A DNA stretch of 64,000 nt from DATAEG01 sp051001975 (GTDB lineage Bacteria > Actinomycetota > Actinomycetes > Mycobacteriales > Jatrophihabitantaceae): positions 11,404-75,403 of the forward strand of contig JBPCMU010000076.1 of the NCBI GenBank assembly GCA_051001975.1. Reading direction: 5' to 3'. Below are positions 41,154 to 51,101 of this stretch, in pieces. The translations under genes and the position numbers were made by a program. The first letter of the stretch is position 1. Every line of letters starts with the position of its first letter. Under the pieces are notes generated by a model. That model saw only the letters and a list, made by a program, of their open reading frames with translations, searched no databases and was not told the origin of the DNA.

Positions 41154-42458
41154 ATGCGTGCGGTGGTGCTCGGCGGCGGCGGATTCCGCGTTCCGCTGAT
41201 CGGCCGTGCGTTGCGCGCCGCCCGACTGGGCATCGACGAGTTGATCCTCTACGACATCTCCCCCGATCGGCTGCGAACGATCCTGCTCGTGCTCGAGCAG
41301 GCCGGCGCGGGCGACTCGCAGGCCATCGCGGTACGGGCCACCGGTGACCTCGACGACGCGCTGCGCGGGGCCGACCTGGTGTTCTCTGCGATGCGGGTCG
41401 GCGGTCTGGACGGTCGGGTGCACGATGAGCGACTGGCGCTCGAGCTCGGTCTCATCGGCCAGGAAACGGTCGGCGCCGGCGGGCTGGCCTCGGCACTGCG
41501 CACCGTTCCGGAGGCAGTGCGCATCGCCCATCGCATCGCCGAATTGGCGCCAGCCGCGTGGGTGATCACGATGACGAACCCGGCCGGCATCGTCACCGAG
41601 GCGATGAGTCCGGTGCTCGGCGACCGGGTGATCGGCGTGTGTGATTCGGCCAGCGGCCTTGTCGCTCGAGCAAGCCGGGCGCTCGGTGCCGATCCGGACA
41701 CAACGGAGGTGGACTACGTCGGGCTGAACCACCTCGGCTGGTTGCGCGAGCTCCGCGTCGACGGCCACGACAGCCTGCCGGGTCTGCTCGACGACCCGGC
41801 AGCCCTCGCATCGATCGAGGAGGGTCGGCTGTTCGGCCAGCCGTTCCTACAGGCGCTGGGTGCGCTACCCAACGAGTACCTCTACTACTTCTATGACGCC
41901 CGTACCGCGCTGCACTCGATCCGGGCCGCCGCGCAGACCCGCGGCGAGCACGTCCGCGAGGAGCAGCGTGCGTTCTATGCCGCAGCCTCGGCGCGTCCGC
42001 ACCAAGCCGGGGCACTGTGGCAGCAGGCGAACGACGAGCGCAACTCGAGCTACTTCGCGGAGCTTCGCGGCACTGACCAGACCCGGGACGTCGAGGATAT
42101 CGCCGGCGGTGGCTATGAAGGCATCGCGGCAGCCGCGGCGCGAGCGCTGACCGGCGGTCCGCCCGCGCGGCTGATCCTCAACGTGCCCAACCGTGGCACC
42201 GTGCCGGGCCTGCCTGCCGACGCGGTAGTGGAGGTCGGTTGCCGGGTCGACACCTCGGGCGCCCGGCCGCTGCCGGTCGGCCCGCCGTCGGAACACCAGC
42301 TCGGCCTGATGTCCTCGGTGAAGGCATCCGAACGCGCGATCATCGAAGCGGCACTGACCGGATCGCGGTCCGCGCTGCTGCGGGCGTTCGCGGTGCACCC
42401 GCTCGTCGGGTCGCTGGCCTCGGCATCCCGGCTCGCCGAGGATGCGCTCGGAAGTTGA
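41154..42458 (+). CDS. GH4-family glycosidase (6-phospho-beta-glucosidase-like)
   Basis: This 434-residue NAD- and metal-dependent GH4 enzyme has a Rossmann start (VVLGGGGFRVPL), NPAGIVTEA, the metal-ligand Cys in GVCDSASGL, and GLNHLGWLREL with the His ligand. GH4 enzymes use a redox mechanism on, usually, phosphorylated glycosides. No PTS genes are here; the adjacent kinase may supply the phosphate. I start at ATG 41154; the frame is open upstream in antisense to the kinase. Confidence 0.9.
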   Translation: MRAVVLGGGGFRVPLIGRALRAARLGIDELILYDISPDRLRTILLVLEQAGAGDSQAIAVRATGDLDDALRGADLVFSAMRVGGLDGRVHDERLALELGLIGQETVGAGGLASALRTVPEAVRIAHRIAELAPAAWVITMTNPAGIVTEAMSPVLGDRVIGVCDSASGLVARASRALGADPDTTEVDYVGLNHLGWLRELRVDGHDSLPGLLDDPAALASIEEGRLFGQPFLQALGALPNEYLYYFYDARTALHSIRAAAQTRGEHVREEQRAFYAAASARPHQAGALWQQANDERNSSYFAELRGTDQTRDVEDIAGGGYEGIAAAAARALTGGPPARLILNVPNRGTVPGLPADAVVEVGCRVDTSGARPLPVGPPSEHQLGLMSSVKASERAIIEAALTGSRSALLRAFAVHPLVGSLASASRLAEDALGS

Positions 42459-42610
42459 GTAGATGATCGGCCCGATGAACGCATTCCGGCGCCCGACGAG
42501 CAGAGATTCGGCGGCCGACGGCCCAGCGACGCGGGGGGCATGCCTGTCAGGTACTGAAACCAGGGCATATCTGTCCGGGTCAGTGGGCGATGTCTGGTTG
42601 GATCGAGGCC

Positions 42611-43807
42611 ATGTCGACCCCTCCTCCGGACCAGCCGGGGCCTCAGCCACCGCAACCGGGCCAGCCGCAGCCGGGTCAACAGCCGCTCGGCCCGCCGCAG
42701 CCGCAGGGGTATCAGCAACAGCCCCAGCAGCCGGTTCCGATGCAATCGCAGCCCGGATCGCATGGGCATCCGGTCGGTCCGCCGCAGCCTCCTGGCGGCG
42801 TCCCGGGGCGCATTGTCATCGAGAACCTGAGCAAGAGTTTCGGCACTGTGCACGCGGTGACCAACCTGAGCTTCAGCGTCGAGCCCGGATCGGTTACCGG
42901 ATTCCTCGGCCCCAACGGAGCCGGCAAGACGACCACCCTGCGGATGCTGCTCGGCCTGGTGAAGCCCACCGGGGGAGTGGCCACCATCGAAGGACGGCCC
43001 TACAGCCAACTGAAAAATCCGTTGCGCGTCGTGGGTGCGGCACTGGAGGCATCGAGCTTCCACCCGGCCCGGACCGGCCGGAACCATCTGCGCGTTTATG
43101 CAGCCGCCGCCGGGCTGCCCGATGCCCGGGTCGACCAGCTGCTGGAGATGGTCGGGCTGCGTGATGCAGCGAAGCGCAAGGTCAAGGGCTACTCGATGGG
43201 CATGCGGCAGCGTCTCGCGCTGGCCGCCACCCTGCTCGGTGACCCCCGGGTGCTCATCCTCGATGAGCCGGCCAACGGTCTGGACCCGGAGGGCATCCGC
43301 TGGTTACGCGGGTTCTTCCGCCACCTCGCCGCCGAGGGGCGCACCGTCCTGGTCTCCAGCCATCAGCTGAACGAGGTCCAGGAGTTCGCCGACCGAGTCG
43401 TCATCCTCAACCGGGGCTCGCTGGTCCGAGCCGGCTCGATCGAGGAACTGACCGCCGGCACTGACACCGTGGTGACCCGCAGCCCGCAGGCCGACCAGCT
43501 CGCCGACGCGCTGTCGAAGGCAGGCAAGGAAGTCCAACGCACCGACGAGGACACCGTCCGGGTGCGTTCGGGCGACACGGCCGAGGTCGGCCACCTAGCC
43601 TTCACCAACGGAATCGAACTGCACGAGCTGTCGGTGGAGAAGTTCGATCTCGAGCAGTTGTTCTTTGCGCTCACCCAAGGGCAGTACCAGGGCGCCGACC
43701 TCGGTGGCGGTCCACCCCTGCAACCCGGTCCGCTCCAGCAACCCGGGCCACCGCAGGCGCCCGGCCAGCCACCGGCCCAGCAGCCGAACGGAGGCGCCCG
43801 GTCATGA
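42611..43807 (+). CDS. ABC transporter ATP-binding protein with Pro/Gln-rich ends
   Basis: This 398-residue protein has an ABC ATPase at ~65-290: Walker A GPNGAGKTTT, signature YSMGMRQRLALA, Walker B VLILDEPANGLDPEG and a switch His in SSHQLNE. The first ~60 residues and the last ~35 are Pro/Gln/Gly-rich repeats. It belongs to the DrrA/CcmA-like exporter ATPases. The next gene starts inside its stop (ATGA) and is the membrane partner. Confidence 0.9.
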   Translation: MSTPPPDQPGPQPPQPGQPQPGQQPLGPPQPQGYQQQPQQPVPMQSQPGSHGHPVGPPQPPGGVPGRIVIENLSKSFGTVHAVTNLSFSVEPGSVTGFLGPNGAGKTTTLRMLLGLVKPTGGVATIEGRPYSQLKNPLRVVGAALEASSFHPARTGRNHLRVYAAAAGLPDARVDQLLEMVGLRDAAKRKVKGYSMGMRQRLALAATLLGDPRVLILDEPANGLDPEGIRWLRGFFRHLAAEGRTVLVSSHQLNEVQEFADRVVILNRGSLVRAGSIEELTAGTDTVVTRSPQADQLADALSKAGKEVQRTDEDTVRVRSGDTAEVGHLAFTNGIELHELSVEKFDLEQLFFALTQGQYQGADLGGGPPLQPGPLQQPGPPQAPGQPPAQQPNGGARS

Positions 43808-44556
43808 ACCTCGTCCGATCAGAATTCCGGAAGCTGTTCAGCACCCAGGTCTGGTTCTGGCTGCTACTCACCTGCGTCACGCTCACCGCTCTGGGGGTGT
43901 GGGGAACGATTGGCGGCAATGACGACGCGGAGCTGACGCAGAACGTCAGGAATGTGTTCGTCTCTGCCCAAGCTGCGTTCACCTATGTTCCACTCTTCGT
44001 GCTCGGCGTCCTGGCGGTCACTACCGAGTTCCGCTACCAGACGATCACGCCGACGGTGCTGGCAACGCCCTCACGGTGGTCTGTCGTCGGAGCGAAGATC
44101 ATCACGTACGTGGGAGTCGGGATCCTGTACGCGTTGGTCTGTCTCGTCGTGGAGCTTGCGATGGCCCTGCCGTGGCTCTCCGCGCGCAACATCGACTACA
44201 GCCTGGGCGATCAGAGCGGCGCGATCTTCTCGACCTTCCTCGTGCTGGTGCTGTTCACCCTGTTCGGCATCGGAGCAGGGGCGCTGCTGCGTAATCAGAT
44301 CGTCGCGGTGACCCTCGGAATCATCTTCATCATCGTTCTCGGAAACATCGTGTTGATCATCCCGGGGGTCAAGTACATCTATCCGTACCTGCCGACCGGT
44401 TTGGTGAACGCCATAGCGACGCAGGCCAGCGACTCGCGGACCATCAACGATGTGACGCTCTTGTCCGCCGGTGCGGCGGTCGGGATCTTGGTGATCTGGG
44501 GACTCGGGATGTCACTGCTGGGTGCCGGGCTGTCGATGAACCGTGACATCACCTGA
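43804..44556 (+). CDS. ABC transporter permease (ABC-2 type)
   Basis: This 250-residue protein has six hydrophobic helices beginning with FWLLLTCVTLTALGVWG. The N-terminus MNLVRSEFRKLFST is typical of ABC-2 permeases paired with single ATPases. It is translationally coupled to the ATPase gene. The substrate is unknown; drug, lipid or antimicrobial export are usual for the group. Confidence 0.88.
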   Translation: MNLVRSEFRKLFSTQVWFWLLLTCVTLTALGVWGTIGGNDDAELTQNVRNVFVSAQAAFTYVPLFVLGVLAVTTEFRYQTITPTVLATPSRWSVVGAKIITYVGVGILYALVCLVVELAMALPWLSARNIDYSLGDQSGAIFSTFLVLVLFTLFGIGAGALLRNQIVAVTLGIIFIIVLGNIVLIIPGVKYIYPYLPTGLVNAIATQASDSRTINDVTLLSAGAAVGILVIWGLGMSLLGAGLSMNRDIT

Positions 44557-45055
44557 GCGAGGCCGCGGACGCGGCATCGCCGGGCTGCTGGTCGGCGCGC
44601 TGCTGGTCGGGCTCGCACTGACCGGCTGCACACTCGGCGAGCCGACGAGCTTCGGCGCGCGCGCCGACCGATACTGCGCCTCGTCGATGCGCCTGGTCGC
44701 CAAGCTGAAGTACGCGAGCACCGGCACGGACGCGCTGCGCTACTCGTCGGCGCGCTACCTCGTCCTCGAGCGGACCGTCTCGGAACTGACCGACGACGTC
44801 GGACTGCCGGGCGGCAGCGAAGGCGAGGCGTATCGGGAGCGCTGGCTGCGCCCGGCGCGGGCGTCGCTGAAGCAGGGCATCACCGATCTCGATCGGCTCC
44901 GGCACGCGATCAAGGGCAACGACCCTGCGGCCGTTGCGAGCGCGGTGAAGGCGGCTAACGGGGCCGGTACGGCGGGGGTGGACACCGCCTACCTCACCGC
45001 GCAGAAGTTGCCGGAATGCGCCGCGGCTTTCGCTGAAGGTCACACCAACGGATAG
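44543..45055 (+). CDS. Small secreted lipoprotein
   Basis: This 170-residue protein starts at GTG 44543, overlapping the permease 3' end by 14 bp. A basic start and hydrophobic stretch lead to lipobox ALTGC (Cys near 29). The mature part is helical, with two further Cys (CASS near 46 and PECAA near 161) that may form a disulphide. No named domain is recognised. Confidence 0.75.
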   Translation: MTSPERGRGRGIAGLLVGALLVGLALTGCTLGEPTSFGARADRYCASSMRLVAKLKYASTGTDALRYSSARYLVLERTVSELTDDVGLPGGSEGEAYRERWLRPARASLKQGITDLDRLRHAIKGNDPAAVASAVKAANGAGTAGVDTAYLTAQKLPECAAAFAEGHTNG

Positions 45056-45141
45056 CTGTCACGGCGTATCCTGAGAAGGTCAACGAAACACCCTTCAATC
45101 CGATACAAACCCACGCAAATATTGAGGCGGCCAGGTCACCC

Positions 45142-48100
45142 GTGGCGACGACGGAGCAGTCGACAGAACACCCCACCAACTCCGAGCCGGCCGGCGCGGC
45201 CGCCTTCGGCCCCAACGAGTGGCTCGTCGAGGAGATGTACGAGCGCTATCAGGCCGATCCGGACAGCGTCGACTCGGCGTGGCACGACTTCTTCGCCGAC
45301 TACCGACCGCGGGCGGGCGCTCAACCGGCCGCCGCGAAGGCACCGGCTGGTGATCCCGCTCCGGCAGCCGAGGTGCGACCTACGTCGGTGAGCACCCCGG
45401 CACCGTCCGCTCCCCCAGCTACGCCCGCTGCGCCCGCCGAGCCGGCAAGCAAGCCAGCCGCATTGAACGGCGCGGCACCGAAGACCGAGACGAAGGCCGC
45501 ACCGAAGGCCGCACCGAAGGCCGCACCGAGCGTCCCCGTGGCCGACGGCGACACCTCGACCGTGCTGCGTGGCGCGCCGGCCCGCGTCGTGGTCAACATG
45601 GAGAGTTCGCTGGAGTTGCCCACCGCGACCAGCGTCCGCGCCGTCCCGGCCAAGCTGCTGGCCGACAACCGAGTTGTCATCAACAACCACCTGCGCCGCG
45701 CCCGCGGCGGGAAGATCAGCTTCACCCACATCATCGGCTACGCGCTGGTGAAGGCCGCCATCGAATACCCGGCGATGAACGCGCACTTCGCCCGCGTCGA
45801 CGGTAAGCCTGCCGTGGTGCAGCCCGAGCACATCAACCTCGGCCTGGCGATCGACCTACCCGGCAAGGACGGCGCCCGCTCACTTGTGGTCGTGGCCATC
45901 AAGGAGTCCGAGAAGAAGGACTTCGGCCAGTTCTGGTCGGCCTATGAAGACTTGGTGCGTAAGGCCCGCAACGGCAAGCTCGGGGCCGACGACTTCGCCG
46001 GCACCACCCTGACCCTCACCAACCCAGGCACCATTGGCACCAACCATTCGGTACCGCGACTGATGTCCGGGCAGGGCACCATCATCGGCGTCGGCGCGAT
46101 GGAGTACCCGGCCGAGTTCTCCGGGATGAGCGAGGACGCCCTCACCGCGGCGGCGATCAGCAAGATCATGACGCTGACCTCCACCTACGACCACCGCATC
46201 ATCCAGGGTGCGCAGTCCGGCGAGTACCTGCGTCGGGTGCACCAGTTGCTGCTCGGCGAGGAGGGGTTCTACGACGAGATCTTTGCCTCACTGCGCATCC
46301 CGTACGAGCCGGTGCGCTGGCTGACCGACCGAGAGTTCACCCACGAGGGCCAGATCGACAAGGCCGCCCGCGTCATCGAGCTGATCAACGCCTACCGCAG
46401 CAACGGCCACCTGATGGCCGACACCGATCCGTTGGACTTCAAGGTCCGCACCCACCCCGATCTCGACATCATCAAGCACGGCCTGACCCTGTGGGATCTG
46501 GACCGGGAGTTCCCGGTCGGCGGGTTCGCTGGCGAGAAGCTGATGAAGTTGCGCGACATCCTCGGTGTGCTGCGCGACGCGTACTGCCGCCGGGTCGGCG
46601 TCGAGTACATGCACATCACCGACCCCCAGCAACGGGCCTGGTTGCAGCAACGGGTCGAGGTGAAGAGCGATGCGCCGTCGAAGGACGAGCAGAAGCACAT
46701 CCTCGGCCGCCTGAACGTGGCCGAGGCGTTCGAGACGTTCCTGCAGACCAAGTACGTCGGGCAGAAGCGGTTCAGCCTGGAGGGCGGCGAGACCGTCATC
46801 CCGCTACTGGATGCAGTGCTCGGCCGCGCCGCGGAAGGCAATCTCGACGAGGTCGTCATCGGCATGCCGCACCGCGGCCGGCTCAACGTGTTGGCCAACA
46901 TCGTGGGCAAGCCGTACGCGAAGATCTTCACCGAGTTCGAGGGCAACATCGACCCCGGCACCGCGCAGGGCTCCGGCGACGTCAAGTACCACCTCGGCGC
47001 GCACGGCACCTTCACCTCGCGTGGCGGCGCCAGCACCAAGGTCTACCTCTCGGCCAACCCGTCGCACCTGGAGGCCGTCGACCCGGTGCTGGAGGGCATC
47101 GCGCGGGCCAAGCAGGACATCCTCGACAAGGGCGAGGCCGGCTTCACCGTGCTGCCCGTGCTGATGCACGGGGACGCCGCGTTCGCCGGGCAGGGGGTCG
47201 TCGCCGAGACACTGAACCTCTCACAGCTGCGCGGCTACCGCACCGGGGGGACGGTGCATGTCGTGGTGAACAACCAGGTCGGCTTCACCACCTCGCCGTC
47301 GGCATCTCGCTCCAGCCTGTACTGCACCGACATCGCCCGGATGATCGCCGCGCCGATCTTCCACGTGAACGGTGACGACCCGGAGGCGTGCGTGCGGGTC
47401 GCCAAGCTCGCGGTGGACTTCCGCAACGAGTTCCGCAAGGACGTCGTCATCGACATGCTCTGCTATCGCCGGCGCGGTCACAACGAGGCCGACAACCCGT
47501 CGTTCACGCAACCGCTGATGTACGACATCATCGACAACAAGCGCAGTGTCCGGAAGCTGTACACCGAGTCGCTGGTGGGCCGCGGCGACATCACCGTCGA
47601 GGAGGCCGAGGTCTCCCTGCGGGACTTCCACTCGCAGCTGGAGAAGGTCTTCCTGGAGACCCGCAACGCCACCGGCAAGCCGACGCCGGAGCCGGTGATG
47701 GACACCACCACTCCGTCGGCGCCGGTGCAGACCGCCATCGACCTAGAGACGATCAAGCGGATCGGCGACTCCTACGCCAACTTGCCGGAGGACTTCACCA
47801 TCCACCCCCGGCTCAAGCCCGTCATCGACAGGCGCATCGCGATGGCTACCGGCGGTGATGTGGATTGGGCGACCGCCGAGCTGTTCGCGTTCGGTTCCCT
47901 GGTGCTGGAGGGCACCGCGGTACGGCTGGCCGGCCAGGACACCCGGCGTGGCACGTTCGTGCAGCGCCACGCCGTGCTAGTCGACCGGGCCAACGGCGAC
48001 GAGTACACACCGCTGCGCAACATCCCGGGATCAACGGCCGGTTTCCGCGCCTACGACTCGCTGCTGAGCGAGTTCGCCGCGGTTGGCTTCGAATACGGTT

Positions 48101-48918
48101 ACTCCGTCACGCACAAGGACTCACTCGTCTGCTGGGAAGCGCAGTTCGGCGACTTCGTCGATGGCGCGCAGACGATCATCGACGAGTTCATCTCCTCCGG
48201 TGAGGCGAAGTGGGGCCAGCGATCCGGCCTGACGCTGCTTCTGCCGCACGGCTACGAGGGCCAGGGTCCGGACCACTCCTCCGGCCGCCCGGAGCGCTTC
48301 TTGCAGATGGCCGCCGAGAGCAACATGACGGTGGCGATGTGCTCCACGCCGGCGAACTACTTCCACCTGCTGCGCAGGCAGGGTCTCGGCACCGTGCGGC
48401 GCCCGCTCATCGCGTTCACACCGAAGTCGTTGCTGCGCCTGAAGGCCGCGGTCAGCCAGCTCGACGAGTTCACCGACCGCGGCTTCCAGACCGTGATCGG
48501 CGACGCCTCTACAGCAGGCTCCGGTCGCGAGCTCCCCCCGGTCGACGCCGCGCAGGTGCGTCGCGTCGTGCTCTGCACCGGCAAGGTCTACTACGACCTG
48601 CGGGCGGCGCTCACCAAGGCAGAGCGCTCCGACGTGGCGCTGGTCCGGGTCGAGCAGCTGTACCCGCTGCCCGCCGACGAGATCGCCGCCGAACTGGCGA
48701 AGTACCCGTCAGCGGATCTGGTGTGGGCACAGGAGGAACCGGCCAACCAGGGCGCTTGGCAATTCATCGCGCTCAATCTGCCCGAGCAGCTGGTCGCCCG
48801 GGGCGACTCGCGGCCATTGCGGCGCGCGTCCCGCCGGGCATCCGCCTCGCCCGCAGTCGGATCGTCAAGTGTGCACTCCGAGCAGCAGGCCGAGGTCGTC
48901 GCCGCCGCGCTGGGTTGA
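45142..48918 (+). CDS. kgd: Multifunctional 2-oxoglutarate dehydrogenase/decarboxylase (Kgd)
   Basis: This 1258-residue protein has the mycobacterial Kgd architecture. It has an N-terminal E1 segment (FGPNEWLVEEMYERYQADP), an Ala/Pro/Lys linker (~60-130), an E2-like succinyltransferase domain (~145-365, with DHRIIQGA near 350) and a thiamine-diphosphate E1 domain (~375-1258, with GMPHRGRLNVLA and GDAAFAGQG). It acts in the TCA cycle between 2-oxoglutarate and succinyl-CoA or succinic semialdehyde, normally restrained by the FHA protein GarA. Start is GTG 45142. The linker carries tandem TKAAPKAAPKAAP-like repeats. Confidence 0.96.
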   Translation: MATTEQSTEHPTNSEPAGAAAFGPNEWLVEEMYERYQADPDSVDSAWHDFFADYRPRAGAQPAAAKAPAGDPAPAAEVRPTSVSTPAPSAPPATPAAPAEPASKPAALNGAAPKTETKAAPKAAPKAAPSVPVADGDTSTVLRGAPARVVVNMESSLELPTATSVRAVPAKLLADNRVVINNHLRRARGGKISFTHIIGYALVKAAIEYPAMNAHFARVDGKPAVVQPEHINLGLAIDLPGKDGARSLVVVAIKESEKKDFGQFWSAYEDLVRKARNGKLGADDFAGTTLTLTNPGTIGTNHSVPRLMSGQGTIIGVGAMEYPAEFSGMSEDALTAAAISKIMTLTSTYDHRIIQGAQSGEYLRRVHQLLLGEEGFYDEIFASLRIPYEPVRWLTDREFTHEGQIDKAARVIELINAYRSNGHLMADTDPLDFKVRTHPDLDIIKHGLTLWDLDREFPVGGFAGEKLMKLRDILGVLRDAYCRRVGVEYMHITDPQQRAWLQQRVEVKSDAPSKDEQKHILGRLNVAEAFETFLQTKYVGQKRFSLEGGETVIPLLDAVLGRAAEGNLDEVVIGMPHRGRLNVLANIVGKPYAKIFTEFEGNIDPGTAQGSGDVKYHLGAHGTFTSRGGASTKVYLSANPSHLEAVDPVLEGIARAKQDILDKGEAGFTVLPVLMHGDAAFAGQGVVAETLNLSQLRGYRTGGTVHVVVNNQVGFTTSPSASRSSLYCTDIARMIAAPIFHVNGDDPEACVRVAKLAVDFRNEFRKDVVIDMLCYRRRGHNEADNPSFTQPLMYDIIDNKRSVRKLYTESLVGRGDITVEEAEVSLRDFHSQLEKVFLETRNATGKPTPEPVMDTTTPSAPVQTAIDLETIKRIGDSYANLPEDFTIHPRLKPVIDRRIAMATGGDVDWATAELFAFGSLVLEGTAVRLAGQDTRRGTFVQRHAVLVDRANGDEYTPLRNIPGSTAGFRAYDSLLSEFAAVGFEYGYSVTHKDSLVCWEAQFGDFVDGAQTIIDEFISSGEAKWGQRSGLTLLLPHGYEGQGPDHSSGRPERFLQMAAESNMTVAMCSTPANYFHLLRRQGLGTVRRPLIAFTPKSLLRLKAAVSQLDEFTDRGFQTVIGDASTAGSGRELPPVDAAQVRRVVLCTGKVYYDLRAALTKAERSDVALVRVEQLYPLPADEIAAELAKYPSADLVWAQEEPANQGAWQFIALNLPEQLVARGDSRPLRRASRRASASPAVGSSSVHSEQQAEVVAAALG

Positions 48919-48944
48919 GCTCGCACCGCCGTTAGGGTCTAGCC

Positions 48945-49949
48945 ATGACGATGATCACGGGTGGACGTCCGGTGCGCTGGGCGATATTGGGAGCGGGCGG
49001 GATCGCGGCGAAGGTCGGCGCGGACATCGCATCGAGTCCTTCGAACGAGGTGGTCGCCATCGGCGCTCGCGACCTGGACCGGGCCCGCGCGCTGGCCGAC
49101 GCCCTGGCCGCACCGCGCGCCTACGGCTCGTACGCCGAGTTGGTGGCCGACCCGGACGTCGACGTCGTCTACGTCGCAACGACGCACGCGCAGCACCACG
49201 AGCACGCCACTCTCGCCCTGCGGGCCGGCAAGCCGGTGCTGGTGGAGAAGGCGTTCACGCTGAACGCCGCCGAGGCGCGCGAGGTGATCGCGCTGGCCCG
49301 TGCACAGCAGCTGTTCTGCATGGAAGCCATGTGGATGCGGCTGAACCCGCTGGTGCGCGCCGCACAGCAGGTCGTGGCTGAGGGCGGCATCGGCACGGTG
49401 CTCAGCGCGTCCGCCGATCTGAGCGTGCTGTTCGCGTACGACCCGGGCCACCGGCTCTTCGACCTGTCCGCCGGCGGAGGTGCGCAGCTGGATCTCGGCG
49501 TCTATTCCACTACCTTCGCGCATCTCTTTCTCGGCACCCCCGAGTCGGTGACCGCGACAGGCTCCCTCGCGGCGACCGGCGCGGACGCCACGATTGCCAT
49601 GCAGTGGGGGTATCCCGATGATCGCTACGGCCACGTCGGATGCTCGACCCGGGGACGTTCGCCGCAGCTCGGCACCGTCGTCGGCACCAGTGGTTGGCTG
49701 ACCATCGGCACGCCGTTTCACCACCCGGACACGCTCACCGTCTACCGGGACGACGAACTCGAGGTCGTAAACGCGACCGTGCCGGGCAATGGGTACGGCC
49801 CGCAGATCGACGAGGTGGAGCGGTGCCTGCGGGAGGGTCTCACCGAGAGTCCGCTGGTGCCGCTGGCCGACACGTTGGCCATCCTGCAGATCATGGACGA
49901 GGCTCGAGCCCAGGTCGGAGTTCGCTATCCGGCCGACGACCGCGAGTAG
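48945..49949 (+). CDS. Gfo/Idh/MocA-family oxidoreductase
   Basis: This 334-residue protein has an N-terminal Rossmann domain (WAILGAGGIAAKV, YVATTHAQH) and the active-site EKA (VLVEKAFTLNA near 100). The C-terminal alpha/beta domain follows with GGGAQLDLGVY. These NAD(P) enzymes oxidise or reduce sugars or related polyols; the substrate is unknown. It lies 26 bp after kgd and 12 bp before the DUF6104 gene. Confidence 0.88.
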   Translation: MTMITGGRPVRWAILGAGGIAAKVGADIASSPSNEVVAIGARDLDRARALADALAAPRAYGSYAELVADPDVDVVYVATTHAQHHEHATLALRAGKPVLVEKAFTLNAAEAREVIALARAQQLFCMEAMWMRLNPLVRAAQQVVAEGGIGTVLSASADLSVLFAYDPGHRLFDLSAGGGAQLDLGVYSTTFAHLFLGTPESVTATGSLAATGADATIAMQWGYPDDRYGHVGCSTRGRSPQLGTVVGTSGWLTIGTPFHHPDTLTVYRDDELEVVNATVPGNGYGPQIDEVERCLREGLTESPLVPLADTLAILQIMDEARAQVGVRYPADDRE

Positions 49950-49961
49950 GAGGAATAGCAC

Positions 49962-50144
49962 GTGTACTTCACCGACCGGGGCATCGAGGAACTGGCCGAA
50001 CGCCGCGGCCCGGAGCAGGTCAGCCTCGACTGGCTGGCCGACCGGTTGCAGGCGTTCGTCGACTCGCATCCGGAGTTCGAGACAGCCGTCGACAGACTGG
50101 CCACCTGGCTGGCCCGCGACGATGACGACGACCCCGACGAGTGA
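49962..50144 (+). CDS. DUF6104 family protein
   Basis: This 60-residue acidic protein begins MYFTDRGIEELAERRGPE and ends in a DDDDDPDE tail. It matches DUF6104, a small conserved actinobacterial protein commonly encoded near kgd. Function is unknown. GTG 49962 follows GGAGG. Confidence 0.85.
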   Translation: MYFTDRGIEELAERRGPEQVSLDWLADRLQAFVDSHPEFETAVDRLATWLARDDDDDPDE

Positions 50145-50171
50145 TGCGCGCCTGATGAGCGAGCCCGCCGA

Positions 50172-51101
50172 GTGACCACTCTGCGCAGCCAGCTGGAGGG
50201 GCGGTTGGCCCGGCTGCGCACGCTCGGCGTCCGCGGCCTGCTCACCATCGAGCCCGACACGCTGCTGCGGATCGGCAAGGCGACGGTGGCCGGCGCGCTG
50301 GCCTGGGAAGTCGCCGCGTTGATGAACTCCCCGCGACCGGTGCTTGCGTCGCTCGGCGCCATCCTGGTCGTACAGGTCACCGTGCGGGCAACGCTGGCTC
50401 GGTCAATTCAGCTGACCATCGGCGTCATGGTCGGGCTGGCGCTGTCGGTCCTGATCGGGCACGTGCTGGGGATCCACTGGTGGACGATCGGGCTCATCGT
50501 GCTGGGCGGTCTCGTGGTCGGCGAGATCATGCGGCTCGGCGCCTTCTCCAGCCAGGTCGCGATCAGCGCCTTGCTGGCCTACAGCCTGGGCAGCGGCTAC
50601 GGCACGCTGCGCGCGGTCGACACCGTGGTGGGTGCAGCGATCGGCGCGGCCGTCAACGCGCTGGTGCCGCCACCGAGCCAGGTCAAGGCGGGGGCGAGCA
50701 CGTTGCGCAGCATCGGCGAGGATCTCGGCGCACTGCTGGGCGACGTCAGCGACGGACTGGACGGCCCGCTCGACACCGCAGCGGTGAACCGGTGGCTGGA
50801 CCGGGCGCGCGAAATCGCCGGGTCGCTGCGCCGCGCCTACGAGACGCTGAGCACCGCCCAGGAGAGCCTGCGCTTCAACCACCGGGGTCGGCTGGAGTTC
50901 GACCGGATGGAGCAGATCAACGAGGCCCGCCGCGCGCTGGACCACGCGACGACGCAGACCCGCGGGCTGATCCGCACGCTGTTGGAGGCGAGCCAGTCCC
51001 GGTCCACGGTGGAAGCCGGTCCTGGTGCGTTCCGGGCGCTCGGGCCGTTACTGCGCACGGCGGCCGGCGCAGTGTCGGCCGGCAGAGCGTCGAGTTGGTG
51101 A
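50172..51101 (+). CDS. FUSC-family membrane protein
   Basis: This 309-residue protein has several hydrophobic helices between ~40 and 165 (AALMNSPRPVLASLGAILVVQ is the family entry) and a cytoplasmic helical tail. FUSC proteins resemble aromatic acid exporters. GTG 50172 is the start. The C-terminus may be truncated: the stop at 51099-51101 overlaps a GTG that opens a further helical frame. Confidence 0.8.
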   Translation: MTTLRSQLEGRLARLRTLGVRGLLTIEPDTLLRIGKATVAGALAWEVAALMNSPRPVLASLGAILVVQVTVRATLARSIQLTIGVMVGLALSVLIGHVLGIHWWTIGLIVLGGLVVGEIMRLGAFSSQVAISALLAYSLGSGYGTLRAVDTVVGAAIGAAVNALVPPPSQVKAGASTLRSIGEDLGALLGDVSDGLDGPLDTAAVNRWLDRAREIAGSLRRAYETLSTAQESLRFNHRGRLEFDRMEQINEARRALDHATTQTRGLIRTLLEASQSRSTVEAGPGAFRALGPLLRTAAGAVSAGRASSW

